This document shows positions 25,405 through 33,426 of a stretch of 64,000 nucleotides of DNA, in pieces. Source of the DNA: Shewanella maritima (GTDB lineage Bacteria > Pseudomonadota > Gammaproteobacteria > Enterobacterales > Shewanellaceae); NCBI RefSeq assembly GCF_004295345.1, contig NZ_CP036200.1, positions 3,218,501 through 3,282,500 of the forward strand. Reading direction: 5' to 3'. The translations under genes were made by a program, and so were the position numbers. Every line of letters starts with the position of its first letter. The stretch's first letter is position 1. The notes under the pieces are model-generated. The model searched no databases. It saw only the letters and a program-made list of their open reading frames with translations, and had not been told where the DNA came from.

Positions 25405-26580
25405 ATGGCAATTATCAATATGAGTGACTTAGATCTGCAAAATAAGCGCGTGCTTATTCGTGAAGATCTAAACGTACCTGTGAGTGACGGCAAGGTCACC
25501 AGTGATGCACGTTTACGCGCATCACTACCAACCATCAAGCTAGCGTTAGAAAAAGGCGCTGCAGTGATGGTGATGTCGCACCTAGGCCGCCCAACTGAGG
25601 GTGAGTTCAATGCTGAGTTCTCAATGCAGCCAGTGGTTGACTACCTAAACGATGCCCTGGATTGCCCAGTGACATTAGCGACGCAGTACCTAGAGGGTGT
25701 TGAAGCAAATGTTGGCGAAGTGGTTGTTTTTGAAAACGTACGTTTCAACGTAGGTGAGAAGAAAAACGACGAAGCACTAGCTAAAAAATTAGCCGCACTT
25801 TGTGACGTATACGTAATGGATGCCTTTGGCACCGCGCACCGCGCGCAAGCATCGACTCATGGTGTTGGTCTACACGCACCAGTTGCATGTGCTGGCCCAT
25901 TACTAGCTGGTGAGTTAGCGGCATTAGGCAAAGCACTAGATAACCCAGCGCGCCCTATGGTAGCGATTGTGGGTGGCTCAAAGGTATCGACTAAGCTTAC
26001 AGTACTTGAAAGCCTATCAACTAAGGTTGACCAGTTAGTGGTTGGCGGCGGTATCGCCAATACTTTCGTTGCGGCGGCAGGTCACAAAGTGGGTAAGTCT
26101 TTATTTGAAGCCGATCTCGTTGATGAAGCAAAACGCTTAGTGGCCAATGCACAAAGCCGCGGCGGCGACATTCCTGTGCCGACTGATGTTGTGGTTGCTG
26201 GCGAGTTTAGCCCAACGGCGCAGGCGACACTAAAGAGCGTGACTGAGGTTGCTGACGAAGACATGATTTTCGACATTGGCCCAGATAGCGCTGAAGCACT
26301 GGCTAAAATCATTGAAGCCGCTGGCACAGTAGTTTGGAATGGCCCAGTTGGTGTATTTGAATTTGACCAATTTGGTGAAGGTACTAAGCGTATCGCTCAA
26401 GCGATTGCAGACTCAAGTGCGTTCTCAATTGCAGGTGGTGGCGACACCCTAGCAGCGGTAGATAAATATGGTATCGCTGACAAAGTTTCCTACATTTCTA
26501 CTGGTGGCGGCGCTTTCTTAGAATTCCTAGAAGGCAAAGAACTACCAGCAGTAGCAATGCTAGAACAACGTGGCAACTAG
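25405..26580 (+). CDS. pgk: Phosphoglycerate kinase
   Basis: Pgk transfers phosphate between 1,3-bisphosphoglycerate and ADP. The 391 residues have the canonical N-domain substrate motif [29 protein letters not shown], and in the C-domain [21 protein letters not shown] and [13 protein letters not shown]. The enzyme is cytoplasmic. Its stop codon TAG (26578-26580) is made of the TA target dinucleotide and the first G of repeat B copy 2, so the element abuts the coding end exactly. The last residues (MLEQRGN) look normal. Confidence 0.98.
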   Translation: MAIINMSDLDLQNKRVLIREDLNVPVSDGKVTSDARLRASLPTIKLALEKGAAVMVMSHLGRPTEGEFNAEFSMQPVVDYLNDALDCPVTLATQYLEGVEANVGEVVVFENVRFNVGEKKNDEALAKKLAALCDVYVMDAFGTAHRAQASTHGVGLHAPVACAGPLLAGELAALGKALDNPARPMVAIVGGSKVSTKLTVLESLSTKVDQLVVGGGIANTFVAAAGHKVGKSLFEADLVDEAKRLVANAQSRGGDIPVPTDVVVAGEFSPTAQATLKSVTEVADEDMIFDIGPDSAEALAKIIEAAGTVVWNGPVGVFEFDQFGEGTKRIAQAIADSSAFSIAGGGDTLAAVDKYGIADKVSYISTGGGAFLEFLEGKELPAVAMLEQRGN

Positions 26581-26845
26581 GGTCTGTTGACCTTTCAAGA
26601 TTATTTTTGCAGCAGCTTGTTGGAAATTTATACAAGGCAACGACTTTGATGTGTGGTTGTTCCACATGATAAGTCGTTAACGCAGTAGAAATGACAACAA
26701 GCGCTGCCTGAAAGGTTCGTTTAAAAGCACTTTACTCTTTGTTGCGAGCGAGTTCGTGTAGGTGACTAGACGTCATCGCTCACGCCGCGATTAAAGTGCT
26801 TTTAAAATCGAACAAAATCTAATCAGCAAAGGTCAATAGACCCTG
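26578..26845 (-). mobile_element. Repeat family B, copy 2 (MITE-like)
   Basis: This ~267-bp element is oriented opposite to copy 1. Its ends are AGGGTCTGTTGACCTTT and the complement, AAAGGTCAATAGACCCT. The left TA is part of the pgk stop codon; the right edge reads TG, probably a decayed TA. It lies between pgk and fba, which are usually close neighbours. Confidence 0.82.
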
Positions 26846-27001
26846 TGCTACGAGTACAAAATTATAATAATTAAATAAAAACCGTCGATTAGCCGCTTAA
26901 AGGGTGAGGGGAACTTAACGCTTTAAGCGCTAAATCGATATAAAAATCAATCCAAGCGATAGCGACCTAGGTGAGAAATCACCCTATTATTGGAGAAAAA
27001 A

Positions 27002-28065
27002 ATGGCTCTTATCTCTCTACGACAAATGCTTGATCATGCTGCAGAGCATGGTTACGGCGTTCCTGCGTTTAACGTTAACAACCTTGAGCAAATGCGTGCA
27101 ATTATGCAAGCTGCTGAAGCGACTGACAGCCCGGTAATCGTACAGGCATCTGCTGGTGCACGTAAGTACGCGCGTCCACAGTTCCTAAAGTACCTTATGA
27201 ATGCGGCGCTTGAGCAGTACCCAGATATCCCTGTATGTATTCACCAAGATCATGGTACCGACCCTGACATTTGTCAGCGTTCAATCCAGCTTGGTATGTC
27301 ATCAGTTATGATGGACGGTTCACTAATGGCTGACGGTAAAACGCCAGCATCTTATGAGTACAACGTAGACGTAACCCGTCGTACAGTTGCTTTCGCGCAT
27401 GCTTGTGGTGTGTCGGTTGAAGGTGAAATCGGTTGTCTAGGTAGCCTAGAAACCGGTATGGCTGGTGAAGAAGACGGCGTTGGTGCAGAAGGCGTACTTA
27501 GCCACGATCAACTGCTAACTACCCTGAAGAAGCTGCGCGCTTTGTTGCTGATACTCACGTAGACGCACTAGCGATTGCTATTGGTACTAGCCACGGTGCA
27601 TACAAGTTTAGCCGTAAGCCTACCGGTGACGTGCTGCGTATCGACCGCATCAAGGAAATCCACGCGCGTATTCCTAACACTCACCTTGTAATGCACGGTT
27701 CATCTTCAGTGCCACAAGAGTGGTTAGAAATCATCAACCAGTACGGTGGTGCGATCCCTGAAACTTACGGTGTACCACTAGAAGAAATCGTTGAAGGTAT
27801 CAAGCACGGTGTACGTAAAGTGAACATCGATACCGACCTACGTCTAGCATCTACTGGCGCAGTACGTAAGTTCCTAGCTGAGAACCCAACTGAGTTTGAC
27901 CCTCGTAAGTTCCTTAAAGCATCGATGGAAGCTATGGCTGACATTTGTACTACTCGTTACGAAGCGTTTGGTTGTGCGGGTATGGGTTCTAAGATCAAGC
28001 CTAAGTCGCTACAGGCGATGTACAAAGCTTACCAAGCTGGTGAGTTAGACCCACAAATCAACTAA
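27002..28065 (+). pseudogene. fba: Class II fructose-bisphosphate aldolase, single-base frameshift
   Basis: The class II aldolase cleaves fructose 1,6-bisphosphate with a zinc ion. The upstream half (to about residue 173) carries [24 protein letters not shown] and [14 protein letters not shown]. The downstream half continues in another frame with [26 protein letters not shown] and [12 protein letters not shown]. At 27520/27521 the sequence reads CTAACTACCCTGAAG where the family expects leucine-threonine-aspartate-proline-glutamate. Inserting one G restores it and gives a 354-residue protein of normal size. The real start is ATG 27002 with GGAG before it. The rest is flawless, so a sequencing error is plausible; otherwise the gene is dead. 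Confidence 0.9.
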
Positions 28066-28108
28066 CCCTTGTTTGTGTATTGAGATTGCTTTTAGTTAAA
28101 AGCAATGT

Positions 28109-28140
28109 GAAAACCCGCAGGCTAAATGCGGGTTTTTTGT
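28109..28140 (+). terminator. fba terminator
   Basis: AAAACCCGCA and TGCGGGTTTT around GGCTAAA, followed by T-rich sequence. Confidence 0.87.
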
Positions 28141-28403
28141 TTTTTAGAGAAGCTACAATCATCTACAACTGACATCAGATTAGTAGCAGCTTGCCCCACG
28201 CCTTTTTCGCCGCATATTGTAGGTTCCTCTGCTTCATCAAGCTGTATTAAAACTAAACAATACTATGAAATTATCACTTGTCTTGGTGATGTGATTGCTG
28301 CATTATTGCCGCCCTTTTTTCGCTCAACAAATCAGCAGATTTATATGGGCGCTTAATTGCCATAAGCACTTTAGTTTTTGACCCGAATTGGTACGAGAGA
28401 TAC
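28141..28403. other. Gene-free stretch before the MATE gene
   Basis: There is one open frame of 76 codons (28126-28356), but it begins inside the fba terminator and has no ribosome site. I see nothing else supportable apart from presumed promoter sequence for the MATE gene. Confidence 0.4.
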
Positions 28404-29747
28404 ATGCGCCCTCAGTCTGATAAACCATTATCACTATTCGCTTTAACCTGGCCTTTGTTCATTGATTTTGCGCTGCATTTTCTAACTGCGGCGCTTAATA
28501 CCATGATGATAAGCCGAGTGTCGTATCAAGGTGTAGCTGCCTTGTCTGTGGGCAATATGGTGCTCGAACTGTCAATTACCTTGTTTAGCTTTGTCAGTAT
28601 TGGTGCCACAGTTGTGATGACTCAATATTTGGGGGCAAAAAATAAAGCGGCAGCCAGTCAGGTGGTGTATTCCGCTATGGGTTTCAACCTGCTGGTGGGC
28701 GTGGCTGCTGCGGCTGGAGTATTGCTGGGTGCAGGTTTTATCTTGCAACTAATGAATTTGCCTGAGGAGTTGATTGCAGATGGCAAGTTATACCTGCAAA
28801 TTGTTGGTTTATGTTTAATACCTGAAGCGATGGCGATGTGTATTGCTGCGGCCATGCGCGCCCATGGTTTCACTCAGCAGGCGATGTGGGTTACCTTGCT
28901 GATGAATATAGTCACCTTTGGCGGTAACTTGCTGCTGTTATATGGGTGGTTTGGTCTACCACAAATGGGCGTAGCAGGTGTTGCTATTAGCACTGTAGTT
29001 GGGCGTTTGTTGGGCATAGCGTTAATGGTGTACCTGTTCTTGTATTACACCAAAATTCCGTTGAAATTGAATGAGATTCTTCAGCCTAAAAAAGACATGC
29101 TTGCTAAGGTGTTTCATATCGGTTTACCGGCAGCAGGTGAAAACGTGTCTTGGATGCTCCAGTTTATGGTGGTGACCTCATTCGTTGGCTTGATGGGTGA
29201 TAAAGCCTTAGCTGCACAGTCGCTATATTTTCAAATCTGTATGTTTATTTTGTTGTTTGGTTTATCAATTGGTATTGGTAACGAGATCATGGTGGGGCAC
29301 TTAATTGGTGCTAAACGATTCAACTGCGCCGAGAAACAGATGTACCGTGCTTTAAAAATCGGCTTAGCGTTGACCACCTTGGTTGCCGCATTAGCAGCCT
29401 GGTTAGGTGGCGGTTTAGTGGCGTTATTTATTGACGATAACGACATCTTGTTGATGGTCGGACAGTTGTTTTTGCTCACCTTGGTTATGGAGCCCGGGCG
29501 AACTTTTAATTTGATAGTGATAAATGCACTAAGGGCCAGTGGCGATGCTCGTTTCCCATTCTTTATGGGGTTGTTTTCTATGTGGTGTATCGCGGTGCCC
29601 GGGGCGTATTTCTTCGGTGTTTACCTCGATATGGGTTTAGTCGGTATTTGGATAGCGCTAGCGATTGATGAGTGGACTCGCGGCCTTGCTATGTTGTTGC
29701 GCTGGCGTACAGGGTTATGGCGAAGCAAGAGTTTGATTCATGCCTAA
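28404..29747 (+). CDS. MATE family multidrug/toxin efflux transporter
   Basis: This 447-residue protein with 12 predicted helices in two similar halves belongs to the MATE (NorM/DinF) exporters, which use Na+ or H+ gradients to expel organic cations. The conserved N-half region AALNTMMISRVSYQGVAALS and the C-half region GLPAAGENVSWMLQFMVV are family-typical. ARN/R-type loops are present around RASGDARFPF. It is monocistronic, followed by repeat B copy 3. The substrate cannot be inferred. Confidence 0.9.
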   Translation: MRPQSDKPLSLFALTWPLFIDFALHFLTAALNTMMISRVSYQGVAALSVGNMVLELSITLFSFVSIGATVVMTQYLGAKNKAAASQVVYSAMGFNLLVGVAAAAGVLLGAGFILQLMNLPEELIADGKLYLQIVGLCLIPEAMAMCIAAAMRAHGFTQQAMWVTLLMNIVTFGGNLLLLYGWFGLPQMGVAGVAISTVVGRLLGIALMVYLFLYYTKIPLKLNEILQPKKDMLAKVFHIGLPAAGENVSWMLQFMVVTSFVGLMGDKALAAQSLYFQICMFILLFGLSIGIGNEIMVGHLIGAKRFNCAEKQMYRALKIGLALTTLVAALAAWLGGGLVALFIDDNDILLMVGQLFLLTLVMEPGRTFNLIVINALRASGDARFPFFMGLFSMWCIAVPGAYFFGVYLDMGLVGIWIALAIDEWTRGLAMLLRWRTGLWRSKSLIHA

Positions 29748-29812
29748 GCTTGCAGCAAGGCTGCAAGCGTGGATTCGTTTAGAGTAAATAACCTATTCGT
29801 ATGCTTTATCAA

Positions 29813-30093
29813 TAGGACCTGTTGCTCTTTCAAGATTATTTTTGCAGCTGCTTGTTGGAAATTTATACAAGGCAACGACTTTGATGTGTGGTGGTTCCGC
29901 ATGATAAGTCGTTAACGCAGTAGAAATGACAACAAGCGCTGCCTGAAAGGTTCGTTTAAAAGCGCTTACGTTCGTAGCTAAGAGCTCTGCGTTGTGAGCC
30001 ACTTGTTTAGTTGACTAAACTGTATAGCTCGCGTCTTGATTAAAGTGCTTTTAATTCGAACAAATTCTAATCAGCAAAGAACAACAGGCCCTA
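29813..30093 (-). mobile_element. Repeat family B, copy 3 (MITE-like)
   Basis: This ~281-bp copy is in the same orientation as copy 2. Its ends are TAGGACCTGTTGCTCTTT and the complement of CAGCAAAGAACAACAGGCCCTA, with TA on both outer edges. It shares long blocks with copy 2, for example CAAGATTATTTTTGCAGC and GGAAATTTATACAAGGCAAC. An internal segment around 29968-30030 differs between copies. Confidence 0.82.
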
Positions 30094-30181
30094 GTAGTTT
30101 TTCAATTTGTTATTCAAAATGTTAGTATTCGGTTCGATTTTTGGGGCGATTAGAAACATTTGTAATTAAAGGAATGATGAC

Positions 30182-30922
30182 ATGAAAAAACTGCTACTTG
30201 CTGCGGCGATTTCTTTTGCGATGCCGTTTGCTGCTCATGCAGGCGCAGACTTTGTTGAAGGTGACAAAACTTGGGCTGGTGAAGCTGAGCTAGGTGCGAC
30301 GCTAACAACAGGTAACACTGACACTTCTTCTTTAAAAGGTCGTTTAGGTCTTAAGCATGAACTAGGTAACTGGGAAAACCAGTACGTACTAGAGGCGCTA
30401 TATAAAGAAGATACAGATGTCGTTACTGCTGAGCGCTATTATGGCGGTATTCAAGGTGATTACCAGATTAACGACAACAGTTATGTGTTTGTTAATACTA
30501 ACTTAGAAAAAGACCCGTTCACCGGTTTTGACTACACCTCTAAGTCTGCAGCGGGTTATGGTCATAAATTTGTTGATAATGGTACAACCCTGTTTAAAGC
30601 TGAAGTCGGTCCTGGTTACATTTACCAGCGCTTAGATGATGAGTCTGCTATAACCGAAGGCGTTGAGTCAAAAGACAGTATAGTTGCGCATGCGGTCATG
30701 AACTTTTCTCATAAAATTAGTGACACCTCAACCTTCAAGCAAGAGTTTATTGCTGACTGGGGTGAGAAGTTAGATGGTCGCTCTGAAACCTCTATTACTG
30801 CAAACATTGTTGGTGCATTAGCGATGAAGTTTGCGGTTGTTGTGCGTTACAACAGTAAACCAGTGGAAGGCAAGAAGAGCACTGATACAGAAACGAATAT
30901 GACGTTACTTTACGCGTTCTAA
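30182..30922 (+). CDS. DUF481 outer-membrane protein
   Basis: This 246-residue secreted protein has a clean signal peptide (cleavage after AAHA, residue 20). The mature part is a DUF481/YdiY-like beta-barrel: alternating aromatic and polar strands such as WAGEAELGATLTTGNTDTSSLKGR (split here for reading: AELGATLTTGNTDTSS then LKGRLGLKHE) and a terminal strand ending in phenylalanine (LLYAF). These proteins are called putative salt-induced outer membrane proteins; the role is unknown. A good terminator follows, and the gene is monocistronic. Confidence 0.85.
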   Translation: MKKLLLAAAISFAMPFAAHAGADFVEGDKTWAGEAELGATLTTGNTDTSSLKGRLGLKHELGNWENQYVLEALYKEDTDVVTAERYYGGIQGDYQINDNSYVFVNTNLEKDPFTGFDYTSKSAAGYGHKFVDNGTTLFKAEVGPGYIYQRLDDESAITEGVESKDSIVAHAVMNFSHKISDTSTFKQEFIADWGEKLDGRSETSITANIVGALAMKFAVVVRYNSKPVEGKKSTDTETNMTLLYAF

Positions 30923-30948
30923 TCTCTGCCTAATTCGGGAACGATATA

Positions 30949-30978
30949 CAAAAGCTGACTTTAAGGTCAGCTTTTTTG
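30949..30978 (+). terminator. Terminator after the DUF481 gene
   Basis: AAAAGCTGAC and GTCAGCTTTT around TTTAAG, followed by T. Confidence 0.87.
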
Positions 30979-31027
30979 TGGGTTGATGAAGATAAATCAA
31001 TGCTTGAAGTTAGCTTGTTCGCGTTTA

Positions 31028-31666
31028 TTAGATCAGCGGGCTAGTAATAATACGCTTACTCTGTTTGTCCTGGGTTTGTTGCTTTGCCTCTGCTGGAAGA
31101 TAGATGGTAAGTTTTGCCGCTAGCGCTTTAAAGTTAAGAGGTTTAAGCAGGTAGCCAGTAACGCCAGATTGAATAGCCTGCAGGATATGAGACTGTTCAT
31201 TGTGGGAGCTTATGATGTACACGTCGGTCTCTAATAGTTGTTCGCTGACTCGAATGTCTTTAAGTAGATCTAAACCTGTTTTACCTTCCATTTCCCAGTC
31301 AGTAAGCACTAACTGATAGGGTGCTTTTTTCTTAGCTGCATCGAGCAACATCGTTAACGCGCGCTCAGCGCTTTTCGCCATATCTACCTTGGTGAACCCC
31401 ATTTCTACAAGTATTTTAGTCGTTACCTGTAGCATTGAGTCTGCATCATCCACTATTAATATTCGTGGCATGGAGTTTACGTGAGGCTGTTTATTGAGCT
31501 TATTTAGCATCATTTTGATTTTATTATGTACCGATACCAAATTGATCAGCACCTGCTCTTGCTCTTCATCAAACTCATTTTCGCTGCAGGTGATCATGGC
31601 TCGTTGAGCATTAATTGACTCGACTAGTATTCTTTTTAAACAGTGCGCTTCTTTTTGTGTAAACAT
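31028..31666 (-). CDS. Stand-alone response regulator with N-terminal extension
   Basis: This 212-residue protein has about 65 residues of helical N-terminus and then a complete CheY-like receiver: acidic pair Asp73/Asp74 in LIVDDADSM, phosphoacceptor Asp123 in VLTDWEMEGKTG, Ser153/Ser154 in YIISSHNE and Lys175 in YLLKPLNF. There is no DNA-binding or enzymatic output domain, so it probably signals by protein contact. No histidine kinase is adjacent; the PAS sensor at 34878 lacks kinase motifs. The N-terminal part is unidentified and could be a partner-binding helix bundle. Confidence 0.85.
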   Translation of the reverse strand: MFTQKEAHCLKRILVESINAQRAMITCSENEFDEEQEQVLINLVSVHNKIKMMLNKLNKQPHVNSMPRILIVDDADSMLQVTTKILVEMGFTKVDMAKSAERALTMLLDAAKKKAPYQLVLTDWEMEGKTGLDLLKDIRVSEQLLETDVYIISSHNEQSHILQAIQSGVTGYLLKPLNFKALAAKLTIYLPAEAKQQTQDKQSKRIITSPLI

Positions 31667-32008
31667 GCCGTTCTCTACAGGCTAAATATTAATCTATACA
31701 GCTGTTTTTACTCATGATTACAAAGTGTAACGTATGTAAAACAGTAAGCTGTGCGGATTGTTAGTGCATGAAAGGTAAAGCTTTTGTTAATTAAAGGTAG
31801 TAGATAATTTGTCAGTATGCTAGGCGGTAAAGCTGTTAACGCTAAATGAATTTTGTTAATTCAGTCTTGATCACACTTGGTATATATAGGATTGGATATA
31901 CTTTGTCACAAGGTGTAATTGTTGTAATAAATAGGTATAAGCAGCTGACTTATGTTCTCAATAACGAAATTATTTTGAGAGTATTAGCAAAGGCTTAAGG
32001 TAATAAAC
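31667..32008. other. Divergent intergenic region
   Basis: An AT-rich 342-bp stretch lies between the response regulator (minus) and the ToxR-like gene (plus). It contains candidate promoter sequence such as GGTATATATAGGATTGG near 31879, but no ORF, RNA or repeat that I can support. Confidence 0.4.
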
Positions 32009-32764
32009 ATGCAGATTGGTGGCTGTTGGTTCGATATTAAGGCTAAAACCTTAAATAATCGAATTAATAAGAAAACTTGGTCGTTAGACGATAGAGCATT
32101 TTGGATACTCTCTGAAGTGGTAAAATGTCGCGGCCAAGTTTTGTCTTTAGCAACCTTTAAGCATCCACATCTTGACGAGTCGGGCAATGCCCCACAAGCC
32201 CTCACCGAGGAGCAAATCGCCGAAACGATCTCTGTATTGCATTACTACTTGGGCGATGAGCATATTTGCTTACTAGAGTATATGCCAACTCGTGGGGTAG
32301 TACTGCATCATCGTCATACCCATCAGCACACAAAGGTATTGGATAACCCTAATGCAGTTATGTCGCTAGGTCAGTTTGTGGCTATTGTAATGGTGCTGCT
32401 GTGTGCGTTGATGTACATGTATTCGGGTATTCGTAGTTCAGTATCGAATGATGTTGATTTTAGCGTACCCATTTATGATCGTAGTGGCGCTTTTACTCAA
32501 TTGCATATTTATACCGATCCCGCGAATCACGAATTTATTGAGTTTCATAAGGCTAATATTGTTGACCACTTATCTCAATGTGAGTCTTTGCCATGGGACA
32601 CCATTGCCGCTTCCTTATCGAAAGATAGATTCACCATTAACTTTGTGTTGAAGCGGGTACTGGACGACCGCTGGCAATTCCATAATGTGAAGGTTTTACG
32701 TGAGGTGGAAGGTGAGCGCTTCTTTACTCTAGATTGGTTAAAAGAGGTGAATATCTGTGAGTAA
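32009..32764 (+). CDS. ToxR-like membrane-anchored winged-helix regulator
   Basis: This 251-residue protein has three parts. Residues 1-100 resemble an OmpR/ToxR winged helix: WSLDDRAFWILSEVVKCRGQVLSLATF, then EEQIAETISVLHYYLGDE, then the wing hairpin YMPTRGVVL. Residues 120-139 are a single membrane helix, and about 110 residues follow on the periplasmic side. This is the architecture of ToxR/CadC-type one-component regulators that sense envelope conditions. The next gene overlaps it by eight bases and encodes a small membrane-anchored periplasmic protein, as toxS follows toxR. Targets and signal are unknown. Confidence 0.75.
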   Translation: MQIGGCWFDIKAKTLNNRINKKTWSLDDRAFWILSEVVKCRGQVLSLATFKHPHLDESGNAPQALTEEQIAETISVLHYYLGDEHICLLEYMPTRGVVLHHRHTHQHTKVLDNPNAVMSLGQFVAIVMVLLCALMYMYSGIRSSVSNDVDFSVPIYDRSGAFTQLHIYTDPANHEFIEFHKANIVDHLSQCESLPWDTIAASLSKDRFTINFVLKRVLDDRWQFHNVKVLREVEGERFFTLDWLKEVNICE

Positions 32765-33320
32765 AACTTTGTCACGCTATTCAAAGCAAATCAACGACAA
32801 GATATTGCTGGTTGTCGGCTTTATCGCAGGTTTGCTATTGATTTATTTGGTCCTACAGCGCTGGGCTGATAGCCGCGAAATCTATCAGTTTGAATGTCAG
32901 GCAGAGGCTTATAAAGTGGATATCGCTTCGCTTGATGGTGATCCGCTTCGAGGGAATTTGATTCTTAAACTTGAAGTGCGTGAGCAGCACTTAGTGTTGA
33001 CTTATTATTCAGCGTTTGAAGAGACCATTCGCGAGTTCGTGGCATTTGAAGGTGAGTTGCAAGAGCTAGAGGTTGGCTCTATGACCTATAAAATCGACTT
33101 TGAAGCAATCGAAGTGAATTTGCAGCCTAACAGTCAGCTTTATCCCTATCTTACCAGCGAGCTAGACATGGCTGACAAGAGCCTAGCTTATGGTTATAAA
33201 TTTACTCAGCATTTAAGCGTAATAGACATGGATAGCAAGCTTAATTTTATGCTAGTTAAGTTTACCCCAAGCGCAAGTTTATGGGCCTGCTCCCGCTTAA
33301 ACCTGCCTAAAAAGCCTTGA
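32757..33320 (+). CDS. ToxS-like membrane-anchored periplasmic partner, hypothetical
   Basis: This 187-residue protein starts at GTG inside the end of the preceding gene (eight-base overlap), which implies translational coupling. It has one membrane helix (residues 16-34, ILLVVGFIAGLLLIYLVL) and a ~150-residue periplasmic domain rich in beta strands, with two cysteines (FECQAEA and LWACSRL) that could pair. There is no clear family signature. Size, topology and position match ToxS, but I see no direct sequence match, so the role as a stabilising or sensing partner is inference from arrangement. Confidence 0.65.
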   Translation: MSKTLSRYSKQINDKILLVVGFIAGLLLIYLVLQRWADSREIYQFECQAEAYKVDIASLDGDPLRGNLILKLEVREQHLVLTYYSAFEETIREFVAFEGELQELEVGSMTYKIDFEAIEVNLQPNSQLYPYLTSELDMADKSLAYGYKFTQHLSVIDMDSKLNFMLVKFTPSASLWACSRLNLPKKP

Positions 33321-33426
33321 TTTTACCCACGTAAACTAAGTTGGTTTAGCTGTAGCAATTGGTTACAGCTTACGCTTAGTCGATGATATAATAAGAGTTC
33401 CTAGCGGGTTAACCAAGAGGAAAGCT

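Noticed and set aside
27515..27631. Programmed ribosomal frameshifting in fba
   Set aside because: No slippery heptamer, no stimulatory structure, and the family is not known to use frameshifting; a missing base explains it better.
28126..28356. A 76-codon plus-strand frame after fba
   Set aside because: It starts within the fba terminator, has no ribosome site and no recognisable protein features.
29793..30002. A 69-codon minus-strand frame inside repeat B copy 3
   Set aside because: It coincides with the repeat, is not kept open in all copies and has no start signal; it is not a transposase.
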